Positions 1-7,024 of a DNA stretch of 11,606 nt are shown piece by piece. The DNA is taken from contig JAQCAN010000055.1 of the NCBI GenBank assembly GCA_027621335.1, positions 1 to 11,606 of the forward strand, in the 5' to 3' direction. Source of the DNA: Bacteroidota bacterium (GTDB taxonomy: Bacteria; Bacteroidota; Bacteroidia; Flavobacteriales_D; JABDKJ01). Below the pieces are notes generated by a model. The model made no database searches. It worked only from the letters and a program-made list of their open reading frames with translations, and was not told where the DNA came from. Both the position numbers and the translations under genes were made by a program. Within the stretch, counting starts at the first letter, position 1. Each line of letters starts with the position of its first letter.

Positions 1-29
1 CCACAGGTTTAATATCTGTGGGCTTTTTT
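1..29 (+). terminator. Rho-independent terminator of an upstream gene, cut by the window edge
   Basis: CCACAG at 1-6 pairs with CTGTGG at 16-21 around a nine-base loop, and the T-rich run 24-29 follows directly. The stem probably extends beyond the left edge, because G22 and C23 have no visible partners. It would end a plus-strand transcript that enters from the left and would insulate the lipoprotein gene at 86. Confidence 0.75.
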
Positions 30-58
30 CGTTCAAGTTCCATTTCATTTAGCGGCAT

Positions 59-66
59 TAAATTTG
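59..66 (+). promoter_or_regulatory. Bacteroidota -7 promoter element for the lipoprotein gene
   Basis: TAAATTTG at 59-66 matches the Bacteroidota consensus TAnnTTTG exactly. It lies 19 bases before the ATG at 86, which implies a very short leader. No TTG -33 element is visible at the usual 17-23 base distance; only TTC at 38-40 sits there. The element is seen directly; its activity is inferred. Confidence 0.5.
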
Positions 67-85
67 AACACATCGATCATCTGCT

Positions 86-718
86 ATGAAATCTAAAGTC
101 TATTGCTTCTTTATACTTGCTTCTATTGGATGTGCGTCCCCACAGGCATCGGATTCCACTTCGAACGCTCTTGATCCAGAAAATCATCCTAAGACAGAAC
201 GAGATGAATTCTCATTTGTCCAAAAGGTCGAAGAGGCGCATCAGCGACACGCTTTTTTGGGGCATGACGCCATCAGTTTCGACATCCTGCTCGAGTTCGG
301 TGGAAAGGAAAGACTGAACGCCACCGTTGCCTTGAGTACCGATTCTTACAAGGGTAAATTCCAACTAGCGGATGGACGCAGTTATTACTTCGTTGGTGAC
401 AAGGTCTTTGTAGACCCTGGCTACGCATCACCTGATGGACTTCGCTTCAGTGCCTATACATGGTCCTACTTCTTCCTCTTACCCTATAAATTGAGCGATG
501 AAGGCACCTACTTCGCGCCCTATACTCAAGCTGATCTGAATGGAAGGACCTATGAGGCTGAAAAGCTGACTTTCAGTCCGGGGACTGGTGATGCTCCTGA
601 CGATTGGTACATCCTTTATGCAGATCCAACGGATCATTTACTCCAAGTAGCCTCATATATCGTTACGGCCGGAAGTTCGCTGAAAGAGGCTGAACTGGAC
701 CCTCATGCCATTGCATAA
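86..718 (+). CDS. DUF6503-like lipoprotein, truncated by an in-frame stop
   Basis: The 210-residue product begins with a short hydrophobic segment ending in Ser-Ile-Gly-Cys at residues 13-16, consistent with a permissive lipoprotein signal, so the mature protein would be lipid-anchored. From memory, the body resembles the DUF6503 family of Bacteroidota lipoproteins of unknown function. Supporting stretches are the aromatic-rich YTWSYFFLLPYKLSDEGTYF region (about residues 124-143), EAEKLTF (157-163) and a GDAPDDWYILY segment (about 167-177). The reading frame ends at TAA 716-718 in the middle of what looks like the conserved C-terminal region. The next 59 codons in the same frame are open and protein-like. 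The visible product is therefore probably about 20 percent short and may be non-functional. The start is supported by the promoter element at 59-66 and by the signal peptide. I know of no biochemical function for the family. Confidence 0.7.
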   Translation: MKSKVYCFFILASIGCASPQASDSTSNALDPENHPKTERDEFSFVQKVEEAHQRHAFLGHDAISFDILLEFGGKERLNATVALSTDSYKGKFQLADGRSYYFVGDKVFVDPGYASPDGLRFSAYTWSYFFLLPYKLSDEGTYFAPYTQADLNGRTYEAEKLTFSPGTGDAPDDWYILYADPTDHLLQVASYIVTAGSSLKEAELDPHAIA

Positions 719-895
719 TCTGGTTATGGTGAAATCGATGGAGTTCCTATCGCACATAAGTGGACGTTTTGGGAATGGAGAGAGACGGAAGGACTCACAC
801 GACAATTAGGTCAAGCTTCACTTTCCAATATCCGATTCTTGGATACAAATACAAACCAGATCTTCGAGGTCCCTGAGGACTTCTTGGAGATCTGA
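719..895 (+). pseudogene. Detached C-terminal part of the interrupted lipoprotein gene
   Basis: Directly after the TAA at 716-718, the same frame continues for 58 sense codons to TGA 893-895. It reads SGYGEIDGVPIAHKWTFWEW, then a charged stretch, then SLSNIRFLD and a final FEVPEDFLEI. This looks like the end of the same beta-rich domain: the GVPIAHKWTFWEW segment and the closing FEVPEDF are what I remember as typical of DUF6503 C-termini. There is no usable ATG start near 719, so it is unlikely to be a separate gene. The full frame 86-895 would encode 269 amino acids if the TAA were a tyrosine codon. It would then end only 7 bases before the convergent pepD gene. Confidence 0.7.
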
Positions 896-902
896 TATAA
901 GC

Positions 903-2354
903 TCAATTCAGCTTTTCAAGGGTCTCCAAGAGGAAGCCCCAATACTTCTGAACGGAACTGATTTGGACCTTTTCATCCGGAGAGTGTGCGCCACGGATAT
1001 TGGGTCCAAAGGAGATCATCTCCATCTCAGGATAATTTGTGCCTAGGATGCCGCATTCCAAACCAGCATGACAGGCGTTCACATGAGGTTGTTCCTTGAA
1101 TCGTTCAACATAGATGTCCCTCATCAAGCTGACGATCTTCGACTCTGGTCTTGGAGTCCAACCTGGATAATCACCTGAGAATTCCACATCGGCACCTATG
1201 AGTTCGAAAACGGATTTGATGGTGAAAGCCTCATCCATCTTCTCGCTGTCCACCGAGCTTCTAGTGAGGCAGGCGATCTTGTATTCCCCTCCTTCGATAA
1301 GCACCCTGGCTAGATTATTACTGGTCTGCACCAGTCCTTCTACATCAGGGCTCATACGGTAGATGCCATTAGGACTAGCTTGTATGGCTCGAAGGACCTT
1401 GGCCTGGAACGCTTCTTCCATGACCATATCAGGTGCATCGCACTCTTCACTACTAAGCTCCAGATCGGGGTCAGTGGTACTGTATTCACTGACGATCACA
1501 CCTCCAAGATCTCCTAAGAGCTCATCGAATTCCTCGGCATTATGAGCGGGAATAGCCACCCAACTATGACTTTCCCTTGGAATAGCATTTCGGAGCCCCC
1601 CACCATCGATGCCTGAGATGCGGATGCCATATTCCTCTGCCGCTAAAAGGATGCGATTCATGATCTTGTTGGCATTCCCAAGTCCTTTATGGATGTCCAT
1701 GCCACTATGCCCACCATTGAGTCCGCTGACTGAAAGTTTTCTTCCAACAAGGTCATTGGGACAGGCGACCTCCTTGTAGGTCCCAGTAGCAGTGACATCG
1801 ATACCTCCCGCGCAGCCGATGGTCAATTCATTGTCATCCTCAGTATCCAGATTGAGCATGATAGAAGCATCCAATAATCCGCCTTGGAGTTCCATGGCAC
1901 CGGTCATCCCGGTTTCTTCATCTATGGTAAAAAGCGCTTCCAGCGGAGGGTGGGAGATCGTTTTGGAAGAAAGGATGGCCATTATACTGGCCACGCCTAT
2001 TCCATTATCAGCTCCAAGTGTAGTGCCATCTGCTTTGACCCAATCTCCATCCACAGTCATGCGTATGCCTTCCCTGTCGAAGTCGAACTTAGTGTCGTTG
2101 TTCTTTTGATGCACCATATCCAGATGACTTTGTAGTACCACGGTGGTGTCCTTCTCTCTCCCAGGGCTTGCTGGTTTCGTGATGATGACATTACCTATAT
2201 GGTCCACCTTCGTCTCCAATCCCAAAGACTCCCCGAAGGATTTCATGAATGCAATGACCCGTTCTTCCTTCTTGGAAGGGCGTGGAACAGCATTAAGATC
2301 CGAGAAGTGGTTCCAAAGGCTCTTCGGTTCAAGATTTCTTACGGTATCGCTCAT
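903..2354 (-). CDS. pepD: Cytosolic aminoacyl-histidine / nonspecific dipeptidase (M20C family)
   Basis: This 483-residue cytoplasmic metallopeptidase has the usual length for PepD, which hydrolyses Xaa-His and many other dipeptides with a two-zinc centre. The M20 ligand and catalytic motifs are all present in order: SHLDM (His77, Asp79), GADNG (Asp116), DEET (Glu146 and Glu147), NLDTED (Asp170), and a late GAHSPDE whose His457 matches the last metal ligand. The NGGHSG segment typical of the dimerisation/lid domain is near the middle. No signal peptide is visible. The ATG at 2354 gives the family-typical N-terminus, in which the phrase LWNHFSDLNAVPRPS precedes the catalytic domain. No clear Shine-Dalgarno sequence or TAnnTTTG element was found upstream. 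The gene is monocistronic here and convergent with the interrupted lipoprotein gene. The broad dipeptidase call is secure; exact substrate preference cannot be read from sequence. Confidence 0.95.
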   Translation of the reverse strand: MSDTVRNLEPKSLWNHFSDLNAVPRPSKKEERVIAFMKSFGESLGLETKVDHIGNVIITKPASPGREKDTTVVLQSHLDMVHQKNNDTKFDFDREGIRMTVDGDWVKADGTTLGADNGIGVASIMAILSSKTISHPPLEALFTIDEETGMTGAMELQGGLLDASIMLNLDTEDDNELTIGCAGGIDVTATGTYKEVACPNDLVGRKLSVSGLNGGHSGMDIHKGLGNANKIMNRILLAAEEYGIRISGIDGGGLRNAIPRESHSWVAIPAHNAEEFDELLGDLGGVIVSEYSTTDPDLELSSEECDAPDMVMEEAFQAKVLRAIQASPNGIYRMSPDVEGLVQTSNNLARVLIEGGEYKIACLTRSSVDSEKMDEAFTIKSVFELIGADVEFSGDYPGWTPRPESKIVSLMRDIYVERFKEQPHVNACHAGLECGILGTNYPEMEMISFGPNIRGAHSPDEKVQISSVQKYWGFLLETLEKLN

Positions 2355-2582
2355 AGGAAGGTGGATTGAATTTTACTGATGGGGTCGTGAAAATAGCGAA
2401 ACAGTGTGGATTAGGTAAAACGGCCTTTAGGAGGGACAAGCGGATGTGATATCTTTTGAGTGGCTGGATAATGAATAGATGAAGGTAATAAACCTCTGAT
2501 ATGTAGGTAGATCTGATGGCACCCTTGTAACTTCCGAAGGCCTTGGGTCGTCCTAGAACCGAAACATAATCACCATAGAGTC

Positions 2583-2918
2583 ATGAAAACCAACATCATC
2601 ATCGCCACCGTCATCAGTTTATTCATCGGTTCAACTTCCTACGCCTCCAATGGAATCGGAGGAGGTAAGGATGAGATCAAGCAACAAGTGCTCAAAAAAC
2701 TTCATCAAGTGGAAGTGGGAGAGCAAGGGGTTGTGAATGCCAAGTTCGTGGTCAATGATATTGGCGAGCTAGAGCTGGAATCTGTAGAATCAGATAGTCA
2801 AAGCCTTAAGAACTTCGTTCATGATAGCTTGGATGGACTCGTTCTCAAGCTGAAGGATCAAGTGAAGGAGGGAGAGCGCAGTTATAATCTGAATATCCTA
2901 TTCAAGAAAGAGAAGTAA
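2583..2918 (+). CDS. Small exported protein of unknown function, TonB-C-like pattern
   Basis: This encodes 111 residues. The N-terminus is a clean Sec signal peptide: Lys2, a hydrophobic stretch at residues 5-16, and a Ser-Tyr-Ala|Ser cleavage site after residue 21. The mature protein is about 90 residues, highly charged and without cysteine or further membrane segments, so it should be periplasmic or secreted. The pattern of the mature part (VNAKFVVNDIGELELESV, then a helix with LKNFVHDSLDGLVLKL, then a final YNLNILFKKE strand) has the beta-alpha-beta layout seen in TonB C-terminal-like domains of small Bacteroidota proteins. It lacks the membrane anchor and proline-rich linker of real TonB. 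This similarity is a pattern impression, not a firm family match. The gene stands alone, with 228 bases before it and two hairpins after it. The function is unknown. Confidence 0.75.
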   Translation: MKTNIIIATVISLFIGSTSYASNGIGGGKDEIKQQVLKKLHQVEVGEQGVVNAKFVVNDIGELELESVESDSQSLKNFVHDSLDGLVLKLKDQVKEGERSYNLNILFKKEK

Positions 2919-2919
2919 G

Positions 2920-2939
2920 AAAACGATTTGATTCGTTTT
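2920..2939. terminator. AT-rich hairpin just after the small exported protein gene
   Basis: AAAACGA at 2920-2926 pairs perfectly with TCGTTTT at 2933-2939 around the six-base loop TTTGAT. It begins two bases after the stop codon of the gene at 2583. The A-run on one arm and the T-run on the other give it terminator character on both strands, although the stem has only two G-C pairs. It could serve as a terminator or a 3' end-protecting hairpin. Confidence 0.45.
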
Positions 2940-2945
2940 GGTTGA

Positions 2946-2980
2946 AAGGTCGATTCCCGCGTAGCAGGGGAATCGACCTT
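2946..2980. terminator. Bidirectional terminator hairpin between convergent genes
   Basis: AAGGTCGATTCCC at 2946-2958 pairs with GGGAATCGACCTT at 2968-2980, a perfect 13-base-pair stem with a nine-base loop. On the plus strand the T-rich run CTTTCTT follows at 2981-2987. On the minus strand it lies five bases after the stop codon of the plug gene and is followed by TTTC. Its position between two gene ends supports a shared transcription terminator. Confidence 0.8.
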
Positions 2981-2985
2981 CTTTC

Positions 2986-4320
2986 TTAGAATACGTCTCG
3001 TGTGGAAACCGTTTTCGCGCCTATAAGCTGGTCATAGTCATTGCTGATGTCCCTGTAATAAATTAGGATAGTGTAGTCGTTTTCCGTCTCGAAATAAGAG
3101 CCTTCAATGGGTGCCACATCGGGGAGACCATCTCGGCCTTTGACAGTATAGAGGTACTCATAATAGCCTTGTTTGAAAGGCAAGGTCAAGGAGTAAGTCT
3201 TATCTTCTTGATTGTAGAGCATCTTATTGGAACCGGTCTGCTCATATCGGTTGAACATCCCCACCACATAGACTGGCTTTCCCAATAGACCATTCCTGTC
3301 TTGAAGTAGGAATGTAACGTCAATGTAATCGCTTTCCGAGAAGTCATTGAACCCATCGGTGCTGCGGACCAAGAATCTCCCATTGATATCGCGCCACGTG
3401 CGGTAGCCCAGTTTATTCCTTGGAAGATCTGGAGTGAGCAAGGCCACGAATCTGCTGCTATCCCTGTAGATGGCCGTCACATCCTCAGTGTTATAACGCA
3501 CGCTGGAGATATTGAACTTCCTGTATTCATTGCCAGCTTTGAAATCCTTGCCTGTCTCATACCGGTATTCTAGGGATTTCTCGCGAATGAAGGTCGGTTG
3601 TAGACCTGTGACCATATTATCCCAACGGCCATTCTGAAGGACTATCGCTTGTAGGTCTCGCAGTGGATTCCCGATATCGAAGGAGGGATGTTGCACGATG
3701 AAGTCTACCGCCTGTGCCCTGGAGCGGTCATCGATGGTGCTGCTCTGGCGAACACTAGGGTCGATCAGCACGCGGCTCTCCACCACCATGAAGCGCTGGC
3801 TGATGATAGGTTTGCTCATGTCATTATTCTCAGTGACCACCAAGAGGTAGTTCCCTGAGAGCAAGAGTCGCATTCCGGAGTTCGGAAACTCTAGGCGATA
3901 GTGAACGAATGGGATAAGTGTGCTGAAGGAGACCTGATAGTCCGTGATAAAATCGCTGAAGAAACCATCGATGTATTGCATCTCGATAAGATCGCTTGGC
4001 GTCCAATCGGCATTGCAATGGATGACGTGATAGGAATAATTGTTCAGGTCACCTGTTAGATCATCGAAACGGAGCTCTAAGTTCTGAGGAACACCCAAGG
4101 TCAATATAGGTAGGTCTAAAGGGTTGCCTACAGGATTCAAGGTCACCGTGCGTATGGTTTTCGTGTAGACCTTGTTATCGTAGCGAAGGACCCGTTCACC
4201 GATGTAATCAGGAGAAGGAGAAGAGCTGGTTCTAGTTGTTGAAGAAGGGGCAGCACATGAGGCGACCAAAGCTGTCCAAAAAAGGAGGAACACTTTGGGA
4301 TAACGGGAGTAGAACGACAA
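2986..4320 (-). CDS. Type IX secretion system plug protein (DUF5103), lipoprotein-type
   Basis: The 444-residue product matches the DUF5103 family, now called T9SS plug. In the Flavobacterium johnsoniae translocon structures, this protein closes the periplasmic mouth of the SprA pore. Recognisable parts are the N-terminal DDLTGDLNNYSYHVIHCNADW segment (about residues 86-107), the DFITDYQVSFSTLIPFVHYRLEFPN stretch that follows, and a C-terminal immunoglobulin-like region around VYVVGMFNRYE. The N-terminus carries a hydrophobic signal ending in Leu-Val-Ala-Ser-Cys with the lipobox cysteine at residue 22, so an outer-membrane lipid anchor on the periplasmic side is likely. The start codon is TTG: there is no ATG in frame between the upstream stop and the signal peptide, and starting later would lose the signal. 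Length is normal for the family. It is divergent from nqrA and shares its promoter region. No other T9SS gene is in the window. Confidence 0.88.
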   Translation of the reverse strand: MSFYSRYPKVFLLFWTALVASCAAPSSTTRTSSSPSPDYIGERVLRYDNKVYTKTIRTVTLNPVGNPLDLPILTLGVPQNLELRFDDLTGDLNNYSYHVIHCNADWTPSDLIEMQYIDGFFSDFITDYQVSFSTLIPFVHYRLEFPNSGMRLLLSGNYLLVVTENNDMSKPIISQRFMVVESRVLIDPSVRQSSTIDDRSRAQAVDFIVQHPSFDIGNPLRDLQAIVLQNGRWDNMVTGLQPTFIREKSLEYRYETGKDFKAGNEYRKFNISSVRYNTEDVTAIYRDSSRFVALLTPDLPRNKLGYRTWRDINGRFLVRSTDGFNDFSESDYIDVTFLLQDRNGLLGKPVYVVGMFNRYEQTGSNKMLYNQEDKTYSLTLPFKQGYYEYLYTVKGRDGLPDVAPIEGSYFETENDYTILIYYRDISNDYDQLIGAKTVSTRDVF

Positions 4321-4391
4321 GCGGATTTGTTTAGGGGAAGGTTAGCAAAATCAAGGAATCTGTCAGTGATACTAACGCACCCATTGAGTAA

Positions 4392-4420
4392 CAAAGTTAT
4401 ACATTTGCCCCGCTTTCAAA
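4392..4420 (-). promoter_or_regulatory. Promoter for the T9SS plug gene
   Basis: Read on the minus strand, TTTG at 4420-4417 is followed, after the 17-base spacer 4416-4400, by TAACTTTG at 4399-4392. This fits the Bacteroidota arrangement TTG, N17-23, TAnnTTTG completely. Transcription would begin near 4385, leaving a leader of about 65 bases before the TTG start at 4320. The match is seen directly; use as a promoter is inferred. Confidence 0.65.
4400..4407 (+). promoter_or_regulatory. -7 promoter element for the nqr operon
   Basis: TACATTTG at 4400-4407 matches TAnnTTTG exactly and lies 26 bases before the nqrA ATG at 4434. The nearest upstream TTG (4384-4386) is only 13 bases away, shorter than usual, so the -33 contact is weak or replaced by an activator. 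The box directly abuts the minus-strand -7 box at 4392-4399, so the two promoters would compete for polymerase. Confidence 0.55.
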
Positions 4421-4433
4421 AAAGACGTAGACG

Positions 4434-5795
4434 ATGGCTGGATCTATAACGATCAAACGCGGAAAAGATATCAAGTTGGTAGGGGCCTCAGAGAAGACTC
4501 TTCATCCCTACAGTTCTGCCGATGTAGTGGCCTTGAAACCAACAGACTTCAATGGTGTGACCCCCAAACTCCTGGTCAAGGAAGGGGAAGAAGTCAAGGC
4601 TGGAACGCCTATTTTCTATGAGAAGCAGAATGACCGTGTTAAATTCGCCTCTCCGGTGAGTGGGGAAGTCACAGAAATCGTTCGTGGTGCCAAACGGAAG
4701 ATTCTTGAAATCCGCATCTTGGCGGATAAGGAGATACGGTATGAAGAGTTCGGAGCAGCCGATTCCTCTGCCATGAGTAAGGAACAGGTCACAGATAAAT
4801 TACTCGATGCTGGCATGTGGCCATTGATTCGACAAAGGCCGTTCAGCATCATTGCCGATCCTTTCAGCATGCCAAGGGATATCATCATCTCCGGCTTTGA
4901 CTCAGCACCGCTAGGACCTGAGATGGATTTCATACTTCAAGGGCAGGAAAGAGAATTTCAAGCTGGAGTGAATGCCCTGAGCCGACTCACCAAAGGCAAG
5001 GTGAGATTGAATGTGAGCTCCAAACACCATGGAGCCACCGTTTATAAGGATATCGAGGGTGTCGATAAGACAGAATTCTCAGGTCCTCACCCAGCAGGAA
5101 ATGTGAGTGTACAAGTGCACCATACCGAGCCACTGAATAAAGGAGAGGTCATATGGTTTGTCTATCCACAGGAGGTGGTCATCATTGGTCGCCTTTTCCT
5201 GACAGGAAGATACGAAGCCACAAGGCGTATCGCCATCAATGGATCCATGATCAACAAGCCGGCTTATGCAGAAGTGATGGGTGGAACCAATATCAAAGGT
5301 TTGCTCGCTGGTCAGTTGAAAGAAGGGCACGTGCGAGTCATCTCAGGTAATGTGTTGACAGGAAGACAAGTAGCTGAAGATGGTTTCCTTGGGTTCTTCT
5401 CTTCACAGGTCTGTGCCATCCCTGAAGGTGACCACCACAAGTTCTTATTGACTGAAGGCTGGTTGAGCCCAGGTTTCAACCGCTTCTCCATGTCCAGAGC
5501 CTATCCTTCTTGGCTCATGCCCAATAAGACCTACGACTTGGATACCAATCTGAACGGAGAGATCAGATCCTTCGTGATGACTGGCCAAATGGAAAAGGTT
5601 TTCCCGTTCGATATTTATCCAATGCAATTGATCAAGGCCGTGATGGCCAATGACATCGATAAGATGGAAAGCATGGGAATCTACGAAGTGGATGCCGAGG
5701 ACTTCGCGCTTTGTGAAGTGGTCTGTACAAGTAAGATCGATATCCAAAAGGTCATCCGTGAAGGCATGGAGAGCTTGAGGATGGAAATAGCGTAA
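4434..5795 (+). CDS. nqrA: Na+-translocating NADH:quinone oxidoreductase subunit A
   Basis: NqrA is the cytoplasmic-side, non-membrane subunit of the sodium-pumping NADH:quinone oxidoreductase and contacts NqrB. The 453-residue length fits the family (about 446 in Vibrio). The opening IKRGKDIKLVG and the early biotinyl/RnfC-like segment (VKEGEEVKAGTPIFYEK, about residues 48-64, then SPVSGEVTEI) are characteristic. So are the SGPHPAGNVSVQVHHTEPL region (about 217-235) and ISGNVLTGRQ near residue 305. No membrane segment or signal peptide is seen. It is the first gene of the operon, with a TAnnTTTG element 26 bases upstream. Its end has tandem stop codons TAATAA at 5793-5798. The 23-base gap to nqrB is AT-rich but holds no convincing terminator. 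Confidence 0.97.
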   Translation: MAGSITIKRGKDIKLVGASEKTLHPYSSADVVALKPTDFNGVTPKLLVKEGEEVKAGTPIFYEKQNDRVKFASPVSGEVTEIVRGAKRKILEIRILADKEIRYEEFGAADSSAMSKEQVTDKLLDAGMWPLIRQRPFSIIADPFSMPRDIIISGFDSAPLGPEMDFILQGQEREFQAGVNALSRLTKGKVRLNVSSKHHGATVYKDIEGVDKTEFSGPHPAGNVSVQVHHTEPLNKGEVIWFVYPQEVVIIGRLFLTGRYEATRRIAINGSMINKPAYAEVMGGTNIKGLLAGQLKEGHVRVISGNVLTGRQVAEDGFLGFFSSQVCAIPEGDHHKFLLTEGWLSPGFNRFSMSRAYPSWLMPNKTYDLDTNLNGEIRSFVMTGQMEKVFPFDIYPMQLIKAVMANDIDKMESMGIYEVDAEDFALCEVVCTSKIDIQKVIREGMESLRMEIA

Positions 5796-5818
5796 TAATT
5801 TATATTCAAAACGGGAAG

Positions 5819-7021
5819 ATGAAGTTTCTAGAAAATCTGGTCCTTAAGCAAATCAGACCCAACTTCACAGAAGGAGGGAAGTTCGAGCGATACTACTCGG
5901 CTTATGATGCTTTGGAGACCTTCATGTTCACCCCTGACCATACCACACATTCCGGAGCCCACATCCGAGATGCCATTGATTTGAAGCGAACCATGATGAT
6001 GGTCATCTTGGCCATGGTTCCTGCCCTACTCTTCGGCATGTGGAATGTGGGACACTTCCATAACCTGTCCAATGGCTTGCCCAGTGAATTGTGGCCGAAC
6101 ATGCTCTACGGCATGGCTCAGGTGCTTCCTATCGTCATCGTTTCCTATGCGGCTGGACTGGGAATAGAATTCATACTCGCAGTGAAGAACAAGCATGCGG
6201 TCCAGGAAGGTTTCTTGGTTTCAGGAATGCTCATTCCACTGTGTATGCCTGCGGACATTCCGCTGTGGATGGTAGCATTGGCCACCATTTTTGCCGTATT
6301 GATCGGAAAAGAGGTCTTCGGAGGAACAGGGATGAACATTGTGAATATCGCCCTTACTGCGCGGGCCTTCATTTTCTTCGCCTACCCGACCAAAATCGCA
6401 GGTGAGATATGGGTCAGCAATCCCGGCACAGTGGATGGTTATTCAGGAGCTACTGCTCTTGGTGATCTGGCAATGACCGTAGGAAAGGCCAAGGATGTCC
6501 CTGAGGTAACGAACATAGTTTCACAATTCTCAGATGGAGGTATGTATTCGATGTACAACTCAGCGATGGGATTCATTCCAGGGTCCATCGGTGAGACCTC
6601 TGCAGTGGCTATCCTGATAGGAGCCGCTTTCCTCATATGGACAGGCATCGGGTCATGGAGAATCATGTCGTCTATGTTCGTTGGAGGATTGACCATGGCT
6701 ATGTTATTCAACCTTTGGGGTGCGAATGCTTTCATGGAATTGCCCCCACTTCATCAGCTCATGGTCGGAGGATTCATGTTCGGTATGGTCTTCATGGCCA
6801 CCGACCCGGTAACAGCCGCACAGACCAATACCGGCAAGCTCATCTATGGCTTTCTCTGTGGATTCCTGGGCATAATGATCAGGGTATTCAATCCGGCCTA
6901 TCCTGAAGGAATCATGCTTTCGATCCTCTTTATGAACGTCATGGCTCCTATGATCGACCACTATGTCGTGGCGGCCAATGTGAAGAGGAGAGAAAAGAGA
7001 CTCAAACTAAAAACTGCTTAA
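5819..7021 (+). CDS. nqrB: Na+-translocating NADH:quinone oxidoreductase subunit B
   Basis: NqrB is the large membrane subunit that forms much of the sodium path and carries a covalently bound FMN plus riboflavin. The 400-residue product has a soluble N-terminal part and then many hydrophobic segments, beginning near residue 60 (MMMVILAMVPALLFGMW). The flavinylation motif is present as DGYSGATALG, with the FMN-accepting threonine at residue 212. The FGGTGMNIVNIALTARAFIFFAYP segment just before it is the conserved membrane core of the NqrB/RnfD family. The N-terminal TFMFTPDHTT is also typical. Length compares with about 415 in Vibrio. ATG 5819 is the only start giving the full N-terminus. The three-base gap to nqrC suggests translational coupling. 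Confidence 0.97.
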   Translation: MKFLENLVLKQIRPNFTEGGKFERYYSAYDALETFMFTPDHTTHSGAHIRDAIDLKRTMMMVILAMVPALLFGMWNVGHFHNLSNGLPSELWPNMLYGMAQVLPIVIVSYAAGLGIEFILAVKNKHAVQEGFLVSGMLIPLCMPADIPLWMVALATIFAVLIGKEVFGGTGMNIVNIALTARAFIFFAYPTKIAGEIWVSNPGTVDGYSGATALGDLAMTVGKAKDVPEVTNIVSQFSDGGMYSMYNSAMGFIPGSIGETSAVAILIGAAFLIWTGIGSWRIMSSMFVGGLTMAMLFNLWGANAFMELPPLHQLMVGGFMFGMVFMATDPVTAAQTNTGKLIYGFLCGFLGIMIRVFNPAYPEGIMLSILFMNVMAPMIDHYVVAANVKRREKRLKLKTA

Positions 7022-7024
7022 GTC

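Noticed and set aside
2355..2582. Spacer between pepD and the small exported protein gene, searched for promoters and small RNAs
   Set aside because: Only an imperfect box, TATCTTTTG at 2450-2458 with one extra spacer base, was seen, too far from the start at 2583 to call. No hairpin or small coding frame was convincing.
5796..5818. AT-rich nqrA-nqrB gap as a possible internal promoter
   Set aside because: TATATTCA is two bases off the TAnnTTTG element and no -33 element was identified; the operon spacing explains the gap.
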